Positions 48,901 through 59,300 of a stretch of 64,000 bases of DNA are shown here, piece by piece. Where the stretch lies: NCBI GenBank assembly GCA_963576735.1, contig OY755177.1:9176001-9240000 (forward strand), given 5' to 3'. The notes under the pieces were generated by a model. The model worked only from the letters and a program-made list of their open reading frames with translations, was not told where the DNA came from and ran no database searches. Position 1 is the first letter of the stretch. The number at the start of each line of letters is the position of its first letter. Position numbers and translations under genes: made by a program. Source of the DNA: Bedellia somnulentella. Taxonomy: Eukaryota > Arthropoda > Insecta > Lepidoptera > Bedelliidae.

Positions 48901-51900
48901 AAAACAAACATACATACATATTGTATCGCCATTAGTACCCATTTAGGTAGTCAAAGATCGATCGCCACTTTGTACGATCCTAGGAAACATCTCAAGTTTC
49001 GTCCACATTTATAATTTTTTCCCTAGCCCTTAGCCCTTGCCGTGTAGCCTTATTCTTCATTTTTGAGCTCTTTCTCTATTTGATCTAAGTTTAAACTCCG
49101 TGGTTGTCCTCTACTGACATTACCATCCAAGATATTGGATTGAATCAGGCGTTACTTTGCGGAAATCCAGACGATTGACGAGCAGTTAGTAGACAGTTCG
49201 GCAGCTGACCACCGAGTCAGTGGTCAGCTGCCGAACTGTCTACTAACTGCTCGTCAATGACTCGTGTTGAGTCGAAACGCGTCGCATGTTTGTGGTTGCC
49301 TGTGGTTTTCGCTTGCGGGTGTGTGGTGCATTGACTGCTTTTCGATTTCTTGTAAGTGGAAGGGCGGGCGGTGCACAGTGCATGTTGCATGAAGACTGCA
49401 GGTATTATTTAGCGGAATTAAGCGAAGAAATTTATTAATATTAGTATTACCATCCAAATTGGCTCGGTATATCTCTTTCACCAATTTACTTTCATATGTC
49501 TCTAATTTTTATTTACCCAAACCATTGACATTTAGATAATGTCATCCTTCACGAAACATTACTTCTGAATCACATAGGGCTCTTCTTTATTTCTACTGCA
49601 TGCTTCTTACTGCATTCACTCTGAATCTATTTTCTTCTGCCACATCCAACATTTGCGGCCATATATAGACCTTTTCTGACACCAACTTACTGCTTCATTT
49701 ACTGCATTTCCATCCATAGTACAGACTTCCCAAAAACACAAACTGCCAATCATGCATTCTGTCATATTTTCCTCTCTCCAAAAAAACAATGGTAGTTTTA
49801 TCCACCTTCTCCCTCATTCTTCCTAAAGACGCACACACAATGTTCATTATCTGTTGCAGCTGCCCACTGTTGATGCAAGTCAGCATATAACAGGTATTTT
49901 ATAATTAATAATTTTAAACCGTAGCAACCGTGATAGCCCAGTGGGTAGAACACTCGGTTATCGTGCTAGTGTTCAAATCCTGGGTCGGGTCTACACCAAT
50001 TTGTCTTTTCTAAAGACATATGTGTGGTTAATTTATCATGGTTGTTAACGGTGAGGGAAAACATCGTGAGGAAACCCACATGGCTTAGTTGTACTTAGTC
50101 ATGTGACAGTGTATTCGTACAAAACGGCGATAGGCCTGCCCCCTATCACGTGAGTACACTGTCCATGCAAAACGTGGGTACTCTGAACACCAGGTGACAA
50201 AGTCACGTGATGTTCAGAAGTATTAGTACCTCTGCCAACCCCTTCGGGGATATTCGGCGTGAATGTTTATGTTTATGTTATGTAATTTTCAAGCAACTCT
50301 GTTAAACAGTCATCCCTACAATAATGAAGAAGCATAGAGTGCTACACATCCCTGATGGGCACCACAAAAAAACATGCACATTTTTACAATGCCTTCCAGC
50401 TTCAGTAGCAGACCCAGGCACCATTTTCATGTATGTACTATGATTTAGGACATAAAGTAACCTTTTTTACGCCCCAGAAAAAAAAATACTCTTTCATTCC
50501 ACAGTTAAATGTCTTGTATTAGCAGCTGCATAGACATAGCATAATATAAACACCTTCATTTATGACATGATGCACATGGCTGTATATTACTATTGTCAAA
50601 ACAGCAATTAACTATGGAGCCCTGGTTTGGTGACCAGGGACCAAACTAATATCAAACCAAAATAACCCACAAGATGTAACATTCAGCTTGTTTAGCCACA
50701 AAAATAAAATCTTCTAACCATACTGTATCCTGAAAGAGAACTTAACAGTCCTATTCGCTGCAGCAACTCTTAACCCTTTGTATGGAAATTCTCAGACAGA
50801 CCCATGAAAGACTAGCCTCAACAAAACTACTAGGTTATACTACATAAAGACAAGTAGCAGATACATGTTATGGGTCTAAGTATAGGTATAAACTTCAAGT
50901 GCCATCAAGGAAAAATATTGAATTGCCTGGGTCAAAACACTGTGTTTTGAGCAAAACAAAGGAAGAGATATCTCAAAAAATTACCAATAAGATTATTTCT
51001 GACGATAATTTTGTTCTGCATGTTTTATAAAATATAAATGAAAACCCTTGCAGCAAGTGTACTTACTATCCTGCAAAGTCACAGTGACTCATTAGATATA
51101 TCTTTATATCAATAGGTAACAAGGAGGCTGATGAACCGGCTAGGAGGTTATCCCAAAACCCATCATACAAGGGCTTTACTAAAAGTATCGGGAACGGAAT
51201 ATTTCTACAGTTCCTGTCAGATAAAACCTTTTTATATGGAAGACTCCTTGGTTTTAAATACCAAATACTACTTATATATTTTTAAAACAAGTGTGATGTG
51301 GCCAAGTGGATAGGTGACTAGCTTTTTGGTCCAGAGGTTGCTGGTTGAATCCCTGCTGAGAGCAACATTTGTGTGATGACGATGACTGATGAGCATAAAT
51401 GTGTGTGTGTGTGTTCCTTAATCTTGGATATTATTTAAGATTAAATATATTCATAAATAAAAGATGTTATTAAAGGAAAGAAAAATTTCGACACTGGCGG
51501 GGTTCGAACATCTTTTATTTATGAGTAATAATCCCCACATGAGGAATTCATTTCAAAAAACATTAAATTATTAAATATATTGTTGCATTAGTATCCTATA
51601 ATATAAATTATGCTTGGTTTGGGGCTAACTTGATCTGTGTATAATAAAAAAGTCCATATATTTATTTATTAATATAACTCAAAAATATATTAATTTTAAC
51701 TCTTTTTACAATGTTACTATATGGATTGAAAATATTTGCATTTTTAAATTCTGGTGTCTCAAAGAGCCTAGAGTCTAGCTGTGTGAGAGCTGTTTACTGA
51801 GGGTTTAGAATAGCATTAACTCATTTCTTCCCATAGGTGTCACATAAAGAGAATAAGAACAAATGAGATTTTTAAGTAAATTAAATATATCATTAAAATA

Positions 51901-52330
51901 TTTATTTACTGAACTTCTAAAAACTGATAAATTCCTGATTCTGAAACTTGTGTCTACCCCTTTTTGGGATTTATAGTTATGAGTATGTAGTATACAATAA
52001 TCACCCAAACGTATATAAATTTTAAAAAATATAGATTGAAGGTTCCTTCAGAAACAAGAACTCCTAAACATTTTCAGGCTAACTAAGAATTACAGTATGC
52101 GGCAAATACTATAATACGAAGAGACGCATTGCGGCACCATCAACGTTACCAAAACTATAACAATTGTGAATATTAAACAAGACAGGACCCCAACTTTATT
52201 TCAGACATAAAACAAAGCACTGAAGTCAATTGTCTCATTGTAACAAAGTTAATTTGTTTTATTAAATAAGAAAAATATATTTTACCTCATCCTGAGATTT
52301 CTCTCCACTTTTCGTGTACGCTTGAGCCAT
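42910..52330 (-). CDS. GGPS1 (qm): Geranylgeranyl diphosphate synthase (eight coding exons, 308 aa)
   Basis: Trans-prenyltransferase that adds isopentenyl diphosphate to farnesyl diphosphate to make geranylgeranyl diphosphate, for prenylation of Rho/Rab GTPases; cytosolic. Exons in order: 52286-52330, 48468-48622, 48040-48184, 47547-47667, 44490-44629, 44121-44223, 43448-43575, 42910-42999. All junctions are GT/AG and phases 0,2,0,1,0,1,0 join into one frame. The first Asp-rich motif is DDIED (69-73) followed by RRG, the second DDYCN (193-197); GKQIRKKL near 26-33 fits the substrate-binding GKxxR segment. The protein starts [15 protein letters not shown] and ends [11 protein letters not shown]. 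Length and motif spacing match animal GGPP synthases. Introns hold LINEs, SINEs and the large palindrome. The Drosophila counterpart is quemao. Confidence 0.95.
43230..43420 (+). repeat. ATGT-tailed retroposon, degenerate
   Basis: Retains GACCCATCACCAACCAACCT, TTTTCCCC and GTGAGTACATGTATAAATG. It lies in GGPP synthase intron 7, just downstream of exon 7. Confidence 0.55.
43448..43575 (-). CDS. GGPS1: GGPP synthase coding exon 7
   Basis: Acceptor AAATGCAG, donor [26 protein letters not shown] and [10 protein letters not shown]. Confidence 0.95.
44121..44223 (-). CDS. GGPS1: GGPP synthase coding exon 6
   Basis: Acceptor TTCTTCCAG, donor [30 protein letters not shown] and DKQVL. Confidence 0.93.
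44490..44629 (-). CDS. GGPS1: GGPP synthase coding exon 5
   Basis: Acceptor CTTTTCAG, donor [22 protein letters not shown] and the second Asp-rich motif IRDDYCNL. Confidence 0.95.
44812..45160 (+). mobile_element. Non-LTR retrotransposon 3' end (RTE-like)
   Basis: The 105-codon frame at 44816-45133 reads [26 protein letters not shown] and [11 protein letters not shown], the C-terminal tail typical of RTE-type reverse transcriptases (WxGHxxRM and GRPRxxWxD motifs). 5'-truncated; it lies in GGPP synthase intron 4 on the opposite strand. Confidence 0.8.
45206..45594 (-). mobile_element. tRNA-derived SINE inserted in the palindrome's left arm
   Basis: Minus-strand full copy, flanked by TAATAAAAATA at 45195-45205 and 45595-45605 (11 bp, perfect). 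The tail is ATGTTATGTTAT on its sense strand. Confidence 0.9.
45595..45895. mobile_element. MITE-like foldback with inner hairpin module
   Basis: The outer arms (AATAAAAATATAGTTTATTA inward to AAGCTGAA) are inverted at the other end. In the middle a 118-bp hairpin (GTAATGAACAAAAATTCTGG to its inverse) has CGTGGAGCGCTC/GAGCGCCCCACG near its apex. A second copy of the hairpin module plus one outer arm follows to 46100. Confidence 0.8.
46101..46246 (-). repeat. LINE 3' end, inverted duplicate of 45058-45205
   Basis: Same sequence as 45058-45205 on the other strand; forms the outer right arm of the palindrome. Confidence 0.9.
46247..47546. other. GGPP synthase intron 4, rest
   Basis: The stretch 46320-46500 (GTGGGTCAAAATCGAGTTTA, GGAGTCGGTTACACACATAC) looks like the end of a further dispersed insect repeat that I cannot name. 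The remainder is AT-rich with no recognised feature. Confidence 0.35.
47547..47667 (-). CDS. GGPS1: GGPP synthase coding exon 4
   Basis: Acceptor GTGCTAG, donor [26 protein letters not shown], the conserved LHRGQG segment. Confidence 0.96.
48040..48184 (-). CDS. GGPS1: GGPP synthase coding exon 3
   Basis: Acceptor TTCTAG, donor GTAATT. Carries the first catalytic motif, [13 protein letters not shown]. Confidence 0.96.
48468..48622 (-). CDS. GGPS1: GGPP synthase coding exon 2
   Basis: Acceptor ATTTCCAG, donor [26 protein letters not shown], then [20 protein letters not shown]. Confidence 0.95.
48640..48725 (+). repeat. LINE 3'-end fragment
   Basis: GATAGTCTCTGCCAACCTCA and GGGGGCTAACGGCG match the RTE-like terminus. 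It begins about 20 bp upstream of GGPP synthase exon 2. Confidence 0.5.
48930..49885 (-). mobile_element. RTE-like LINE remnant, split by another retroposon
   Basis: The minus strand of 48930-49130 and 49458-49885 holds decayed reverse-transcriptase C-terminal sequence ([13 protein letters not shown]; further in [14 protein letters not shown] and [20 protein letters not shown]). The interval 49131-49445 is a later insertion. Confidence 0.65.
49131..49445. mobile_element. 315-bp retroposon with a perfect 39-bp hairpin
   Basis: Flanked by ATTACCATCCAA at 49119-49130 and 49446-49457 (12 bp, perfect). Arms 49174-49212 and 49220-49258 are exact inverse copies around the 7-base loop CGAGTCA. The rest has GT-rich sequence and no ORF. 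Family not recognised. Confidence 0.8.
49927..50282 (+). mobile_element. tRNA-derived SINE, near complete
   Basis: Head GTGATAGCCCAGTGGGTAGA, B-box-like GTTCAAATCC, body and TTATGTTTATGTTATGT tail as in the copy at 39282-39650. A 12-bp gap in the head before the B box. Confidence 0.85.
50300..51290 (+). repeat. Decayed LINE with RNase H motif
   Basis: Fragments of a non-LTR polymerase can be read: [11 protein letters not shown] (the YGxxVW motif after the RT core) at about 50596-50630, and [11 protein letters not shown] at about 51116-51150, which matches the GNExAD signature of the RNase H domain of R1/I/LOA-type elements. Many stops and frameshifts. Confidence 0.55.
51294..51651 (+). mobile_element. 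tRNA-Ser/Leu-like SINE, interrupted by a snapback retroposon
   Basis: Head GTGGCCAAGTGGATAGGTGA, then GCTGAGAGCAACATTTGTGT, TTCCTTAATCTTGGATATTA, and after the insertion GGGGCTAACTTGATCTGTG. A (TG)n run near 51403. Confidence 0.75.
51452..51569 (+). mobile_element. Snapback retroposon, copy d (118 bp)
   Basis: Flanked by ATTAAATATATT (51440-51451, 51570-51581; 12 bp, perfect). The inverted part (CATAAATAAAAGATGTT to CTGGCGGGGTTCG, including the B box) is joined directly to AACATCTTTTATTTATG and the tail CCCCACATGAGGAATTC. Confidence 0.85.
51795..51990 (+). repeat. ATGT-tailed retroposon, decayed and internally replaced
   Basis: 5' end GTTTAGAATAGCATTAACTC and 3' end TACCCCTTTTTGGGATTTAT are clear; the middle is not. 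Confidence 0.5.
52286..52330 (-). CDS. GGPS1: GGPP synthase coding exon 1
   Basis: [15 protein letters not shown]; donor GTAAAA. The ATG at 52328-52330 is the first in the frame. The following intron of 3.7 kb is filled with repeats. Confidence 0.88.
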
Positions 52331-53018
52331 TGTATTGTTTAAATATGAAATTGAAGTAAAATTAGTAGATATAACTTTTATTAATTTTATTTTAGTTTTG
52401 CCAATGCCATTATATAAATCACAACACAAAAAAAAATATAACTAATCTAACTTGGCCAATGGCCAATACCATTCAAATCAAATCAAAACAAGACAATAGG
52501 GATGGCCACCAAATCCCAATCGTGCCATCCAACCAAGTCCCATTTGGCTGAATCCGAGGCGTAGACAGAAAAAGAAACAGACAGACCATAGATAGATTTT
52601 ATTATCTAGGAGACAGGATACGTTCGCACTCACACGCCCCGCGCTGCCGCCCCGTATCACCAAGCAGCCACGAAATGTGCGTAAGTTATTGTGGCTGCTG
52701 TTGGATGTGTAAATCCATCCAACATATTATAAGAGAATATGTGTTGCCACGTTTTAAAAAGGTAAAAAACATTCGAGTATTTTATCACTCGTAATTCAAA
52801 GTGAACTTTTAAATACGGGCTCTTTCATTGAAATTTTTTGCTTGCGATTACATAGTAATACAATAGATATACAAGTAAATTATTGATATAAGTATATTGT
52901 TTCAATGATGGCAGAAAATATTATGGGAATTATCTTGCGTTTATTGGGAAATTTGAGATTATTACTTAAACATTTTGAATACATTATAATACGCTACCTG
53001 ATTAATACAACAATATAA
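52331..53018. promoter_or_regulatory. GGPP synthase 5' region
   Basis: Lies upstream of the minus-strand start codon. The stretch 52600-52680 is locally GC-rich (CACACGCCCCGCGCTGCCGC). No TATA box or defined start site can be pinned. Confidence 0.25.
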
Positions 53019-53019
53019 T

Positions 53020-53705
53020 GAGTTTTCATACAATTTTCGCCGTATTTTAACTGACCTAACCGTTCTACATGATATAATACATGGTCGTTTGGATAACCCA
53101 AACTTATTTGCACAGGTTGGACTTAACACGCCATCATATAGGACTCACCATACCATAAATAGTTTGTTCTCCGTACCAATTTCCAGAACTAACTACTCAC
53201 AGAACGCTCCTTTTAGTCGTATTTTATCCGAATATAATAAAAACTTCCATGATTTAGATCTATTTAATCAAGTAGATGCGCATTCAGGAAAGCTGTAATG
53301 GACGTACTTTTTAATTCTTAATATACAAATTATATTATGAGTATAATTTAATAACACATACATTCTTATATGCCTTCATGTATGTCACAGATTTTTATTA
53401 GTTTTACACACACACACAAACACGCACACATATACACACACTTACACATACACACACCCCTGAGATATCGTGGATCAAAACAATTTTGCTTTAAATATTG
53501 TTGTTAATATCTATTTTATTTCCTCTTAAAATTGTATGTATTTGTTAGAGTTACTTGCTATAAAAAAAAACAAGTGTTAAAAATCAAATGTAACGTAAAA
53601 ACAAGATTATTGTTAGATATGCCTTACTTGATTTCCATTATTAACTGTGTATTATTACTTATGTCGCTGTTGATGTTCCTAATAAAAATAAATAAATAAA
53701 TAAAA
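53020..53705 (+). mobile_element. LINE 3' end, C-terminal reverse-transcriptase tail and (AAAT)n tail
   Basis: The 69-codon frame 53089-53298 (SVPISRTNYSQNAPFSRIL, FHDLDLFNQ) matches the C-terminal pattern of Jockey/CR1-type elements. It is followed by a UTR with a CA-rich run (53401-53460) and ends AATAAATAAATAAATAAAA. Confidence 0.65.
53401..53460. repeat. CA-rich microsatellite
   Basis: Imperfect (CA)n interrupted by AAA, G and T, inside the LINE 3' UTR. Confidence 0.85.
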
Positions 53706-53859
53706 TACAAGGAATGTCGCCAAAGGCTTTTTTATGTTTACCTCAACATAAAAAAAAACTAGCTGCACTGTGTACACATTCTGTCACTTACTTACTGTTT
53801 GATTGTTCAAACCTAAGTTAGTGTCTCTCTGTCTCTAGGTATAGGGTATCTCAGCAAGA

Positions 53860-54575
53860 GAGCACTTTTTAATTTTTAAATAAAGTCAAGTATTTTATTA
53901 CAGAGCTGTGATTTTTTTATTGTATTGGAAAGAAGACATGTTCCGATTAAGTATGGAATAAAAATATCCGACAAATGACCTTTGAGAGCACTTTTTTATT
54001 TTAAAATAAAAACAAGTATTTCTTTTAAATTAAAGATGTTATTAAAGGAAAGAAAAATCTCGACACTGGCGGGGTTCGAACCCGCGACCTTCGGGTATAC
54101 GCCCCCGTCGCTCTGCCAACTGAGCTACAGTGTCAGTTGGCATCCAGCGCGAAATTTCTCTATCCTTTGTTTCTTTTTTACACGTTCAAATAGTGTTTGC
54201 GTTTCCTACCTCCGAATTTTAGAATCCGAATTAGTTAAAATTCGGAGGTAGGAAACGCAAAGTCGCCAGTGTCGAGATTTTTCTTTCCTTTAATAACATC
54301 TTTAATTTATGAGTAATGATCCCCACATGAGGAATTCATGTCAAAAAACATTAAATTAAGTATTTCTTTACAGGGCTGTGTTTTTTTTATTGTATTGGAA
54401 AGAAGACATCTTCCGATTAAGTATGGAATAAAATATCCGACAAATGACCTTTGAGAGCACTTTTTAATTTTAAAATAAAAACAAGTATTTTATTACAGAG
54501 CTCTGATTTTTTTATTGTATTGGAAAGAAGACATGTTCCGATTAAGTATGGAATAAAATATTCGACAAATAACCT
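53860..54575 (+). repeat. Three units of a 115-130-bp minisatellite
   Basis: Units share GAGAGCACTTTTTAATTTT, ACAAGTATTTTATTACAGAG, TATTGGAAAGAAGACATGTT and CCGATTAAGTATGGAATAAA. Unit starts are at about 53860, 53983 (interrupted) and 54450. The second unit is split by the 333-bp insertion at 54026-54358. Confidence 0.85.
54026..54358 (+). mobile_element. Snapback retroposon, copy e (333 bp)
   Basis: Flanked by AGTATTTCTTT (54015-54025, 54359-54369; 11 bp, perfect). The left half reads the family on the minus strand, including a full tRNA-like module (54060-54135). It turns at about 54225-54237 and reads back through AAAATTCGGAGGTAGGAAAC, then skips to GCCAGTGTCGAG and the tail. Confidence 0.88.
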
Positions 54576-55430
54576 CCACGGCTCCGAGGACAGGCCATGA
54601 AATTTTTCATAACTTTTGCACAGAGATGTTGCTGTATCTTACCGATGAGCGTTGGATTGCTGATTTATTATATATATATAGTCTATTCGCATAAACCCGA
54701 AATTTCACAAAACCCTGAATAATTATAACCGCACGGCATTAAATTGCACGATTTTGGTGGCTAGTTGACATCAGAATTTCGTGAGAACGAATTGCCGGCG
54801 CTTTTCGTGGTCTGCTGATTGAGTTCCTGACTTAGCTGAGTCTTGAACGCATGAAGGTGGATGTCTTTAGTCAAAAATTGCTGCATAATGCTTCGTGAAA
54901 TTTGAATTTGTTGAGAACAACGCCGTATTGATTGATGTTTCCAGGGTTTCAGCGACACTCCCGTTTACAGCAGCAATGTTTTCAAGAGACTGACGAGTAC
55001 GCTGACTTGTTTCAAAAAGCGCTCCATTTTTAATAATCGGAATGTACAGATGTGTTTTCAGAGTTGCCATAAGCATGAGAAAAAAAATATTTTAATTTTA
55101 AAAGTGCACTCTTACTGAGACACCCTTTAAAATGATAAATAAATTTGCAATAAGGATCTATGATATTGTTAAGACGTTAAGAGGAAAGACAGCTATGCAT
55201 GCCTTACCTGGGTTTGATAGTTCAGCGACCGCCTCATTATGTTAATATTTTTTCAATTTAACTATGATGCTTATTTCCATATCCGTTTTTATTGTGATGT
55301 CGCATTTCAAGTTATTTTTTGCAGTGTAAAATAGTTATGACGAGCCGAAACCAGATTATGGACTTGGATTGCAGCAACATTATCAAATAGACAACTTGGG
55401 CTGAGTTTCAGTGTTTTTTAATTAAATAAC
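54576..55430. other. Intergenic DNA between LINE repeats and FAM149 gene
   Basis: A (TA)n run near 54670. The minus-strand ORFs at 54761-55076 are weakly protein-like (RTRQSLENIAAVNGSVAETL) and might be decayed transposase: such helix-rich text is seen before the YSPDLAP region in some mariner relatives. Not enough to call. Confidence 0.3.
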
Positions 55431-55439
55431 AAAATTAAG

Positions 55440-55560
55440 CAAAACGTGGGTACCTTACCTGGACACTAGATGGCGCTGCCATGTGAGTTCAGAAATATTG
55501 GTACCTCTGCCAACCCCTTCGGGTATAAACGGCGTGAACGTTTATGTTATGTTTATATAT
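55440..55560 (+). repeat. tRNA-derived SINE, tail fragment
   Basis: AAAACGTGGGTACCTTACCT, TACCTCTGCCAACCCCTTCG, CGGCGTGAACGTTTATGTTA. Confidence 0.7.
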
Positions 55561-55673
55561 GTATGTTATTAATTAAATACAATGCAATACGAACGCAAAC
55601 GTGCAAACGCCTTTTCCTGCAATATTTTCCACGGTTCAGCAGCACTTGAGAGTTACTTGATAGAGTAGGATTT

Positions 55674-55862
55674 TGCTGTGTAGTGTCGGCTTAGAATAGC
55701 ACTAACCCATTTCTGCCGGTGTTTGGACGATGCGATTGGAGACCCATCACCAATAACCTTCATTTTACCCCACTCAACTTTCCAAAAGTGGCTGAGGAGT
55801 TTCTAATTTCTTAGCTCTGGCTACCCCTTCTAGGAATTTACAGCCGTGAGTATATGTATTCA
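55674..55862 (+). mobile_element. ATGT-tailed retroposon, internally deleted
   Basis: The 5' end and 3' half are intact; the GTACGTAAGAGGCGACTAAC block is missing. Flanks TAGGATTTTG/TAGAATTTTG look like a mutated target duplication. Confidence 0.75.
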
Positions 55863-56098
55863 TGTAGAATTTTGTTGCATTATTAAAATAGACTTGATGT
55901 AAAATTGTAAATAAACCCGGGATTGGGCTATGGCTGTGGGAGACTAGAGAAAATATCAACACAACCCTAAAATAAGTAAATCTGACAGCTGTCATACAGT
56001 AAAAATGATCTAGTACTTGTCTGTTTGTTTGTCTGTGGTTTATTCAAGTTTATTTATTTATTTATGGTGTGGTGAATTAATTAATTTTCTATGGATGG

Positions 56099-56345
56099 AT
56101 GCTAAAAACCATGTCAGCTCGAAATTACTTTTCTAACCGTGAAAAACATAAAGTTTCTGACTGTTTACCTAATATATCGAGGCAGAAGTTTAATTACAAC
56201 TATAATTCTCGGTCTCTAGTTCATACAAACTCTAACAATTATTTTAATCGAAATGTTCATTACCCTTTGAATTCGGACTCTTTAGGTTTTGATACTGATA
56301 GAGCTATCACACCTTTATCAGATTTCTTCTCGGATAGTGACACAG
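56099..56345 (+). CDS. FAM149: FAM149-like coding exon 1
   Basis: 82 codons plus one base; donor G|GTGCGT. Ends with the acidic stretch TPLSDFFSDSDT. Confidence 0.8.
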
Positions 56346-59300
56346 GTGCGTTATTTTGCATTCACGTCTTTCTGTTTTATTATTTTTCTATTATTTAATG
56401 GTACTGTATATTTTTTTGTGTATGGGAAGATTTAAAATGTATTGCTTCTATTAGCTAACTAAGTAGTAGTAATATATTAGTTATAATAATCTTATTTCGT
56501 CTAATACTAGTCTTCCCGTTTTATGTAACTCTAAGTGCAACCAATAGTTAAAATAAACTCACACATACTACAGCTAACTTCCTATACTCATGGCTTTACT
56601 TCCAAAGAACAGTAGCCTGAAAGTTATAATTGACTACCCTTTGCCACTTTTTGATATTAGTCTCTATTTGACATTCACTCTGGTAATTCTCATAGGGGTG
56701 ATAGAGGTGTTAATACTTCATTTTATTTAATTTCATATAATTTATAATGATGTGATATATATACCCAATTTTTTGCTTGGATGGTGTATCCATTTAATAA
56801 AACATCACATGAAGTAGCACAACCTAGTCACACAGGTTTTCTTACAATGTCATCATTATCAAGTTTGATAAGTTATCTACACATATGACTTGAAAAGACA
56901 CATTCGTTTTAGCTGAACACAGGATTTTTATTCACCACTGCATGAGCTGTGTATGTTAAGCACTAAAATTTAAGACTTAAGATATGGTTGAGTATAGTAG
57001 CTAATTTTCAGTGATGGATTACCAACTGCATTGCCTAAGAATCACAAACAACCTCAAGTTTGTGCCACATACTCATTCAGCAGATGCCTGGTGATTCCCT
57101 GCAAAAGTACTCTATCCTCTCTAAATCTCAAAATAGTTATTTTGTTTGTGTGAAAATCATAATACTTAGTTAATTTGGTCATTCAGGCAAGATAAAATGC
57201 ATTTATAACTTCTCTTTATTTTCATGATTAACTAATTGATAATTAAACTAATTTTACATACATTAACTAGATGTCTAAAAATTTGAGGGAAAAGGTTTAT
57301 ATAAAACTAAATGATAACAGATTTTATAGAAATTAAAGTGTCCTTGAAGTTAGAGCAAAAAAAAAGAATGCAAGTAAAAGTTCTCAGTATTAGTATAAAC
57401 ATTTGATTTCTTTTAAAATTTACAAAATTGATTTCTAAGCATAAGTTAAATCTTTGAAATGTAGATATCATTTCTTAATTTTATTTTGCTTAGCAAATTA
57501 GAATATGTGAATGATGATGATGAATTTTGGATATTACAACTAAACATTTCTATAACCTATCTAAAACTTAGGGGCAAAAATATCTTGAATATGAAATTAT
57601 GTATATTGTTGTAATTGTACCATACAATAACTTGACTTGTGTTCTATATCCATATATGTATATTTATTTAATACATCTTTTATTATAGCTACTCCAGACT
57701 TTCTAAGTGAAGAGAGTGACAGCAGTGCTGGATCAGCTCTCCAGAGAAATACAGCTGAAGCTTCTAGAATACTTGCAGATGAATGGGAGAGAATTGAAAG
57801 GACCATATATGATGAAGAAGGTGAAAAAGTCACAAGACCTCAAATGCTAGAGGAATGCCAACAATGGAAACAATTACATCCACAATTGAGGTACATTTTT
57901 TATCAACATTTCTATGACAATCGGGGAAATCAGTAAGAATAAAGAATATGTATGTATGTATACTTTTAATCGTATTTTACGACACCCAGTGGAAGATATA
58001 AGGTAGTGCTATCCTTAGCAAATAAACATCAATAAGTTATATTATAAATACAAAATACTCCTTTAATTAGCCTTGCAATGCATTCAACTGTACATAGGTT
58101 TCACTAAAGACTTCAACAAATTAAATAAAAGTCCTACATAAATGTTAAGAGAGAACACAAATCCACTGTACTCTGGAATCTTGGCTTGCAATTTTAGTGA
58201 CATCTTTTGTTGCATAATAGGTTCGAAGAATATTACTAATTAAACTTCCAACCTTCTTAGCAGCTGAATAGCACTATATTAAACAGGTACGAGGGCTGCT
58301 ATTTATGTATCCGGAACTGGCCACTTACAGAACAATAATTTAAAAAGTAATTACATCATTTAAAAATAGAACTCTTTAGCTTTAGAATACATTTATTTTT
58401 ATGTGACTGTCAATTGTTTTCACATCGTAGCGTCATTTTGAAAATTGCGTGTCTTCACCACCATGGATTTAACTCGTGAACATTTTCGTGCCATGATTTT
58501 TTACGATTTTCGGCGTGGTCTAACTCAAAAACAGTGCATCGATCAGCTTACTTCGACTTTTGGGGATGAAGCACCCTCAAAGACCACTGTGTATCACTGG
58601 TTTAGCGAGTTTAATCGTGGACGATCTAAGCTTACTGATGAAATTAAAGAAGGTCGCCCTAAAACGGTCGTTGTACCTCAAAACATCGATGCTGTCCGGG
58701 AACTAATAACTCAAGATCGTCATGTTACATATCGTGAGATAGAGGCATCTCTGGGCATTAGTATGACGAGCATACATAAGATACTTCATGAACATTTAGC
58801 TGTAAAAAAAATTTGCTCCCGTTGGATTCCGCACAACTTGAGTATTGATCAAAAACAGGCTCGTGTCGATTGGTGCAAAGAAATGTTAAAAAAATACAAC
58901 CGTGGTGCGTCAAAAGCTGTTTATAATATCTACACAGGTGACGAATCTTGGATCTACGCTTACGACCCCGAAACTAAGCAGCAGTCCACGGTGTGGGTGT
59001 TCCAAGATGAGCCGAACCCAACAAAAGTTATTCGTGCAAAAAGCACATTGAAGCAAATGGTCGCTTGTTTTTTTGGTATAAATGGCCATGTAGCTACAGT
59101 GCCTTTAGAGAATCGTAAAACTGTTAATTCGGAGTGGTATACGACCATTTGTTTGCCGGAAGTCTTTGAACAAATAAGAAAGACTAACCGACAACGTAGA
59201 ATCATTCTGCATCACGACAATGCTAGCTGTCACAGGTCGGCCGTCACAACTCAGTTTTTAGAAGCTCAAAAGATCGAATTGACAGGTCATCCGCCGTACA

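Noticed and set aside
58445..58462. Upstream extension of the mariner transposase
   Set aside because: It begins at TTG; the ATG at 58463 gives the family's usual MDLT-type start.
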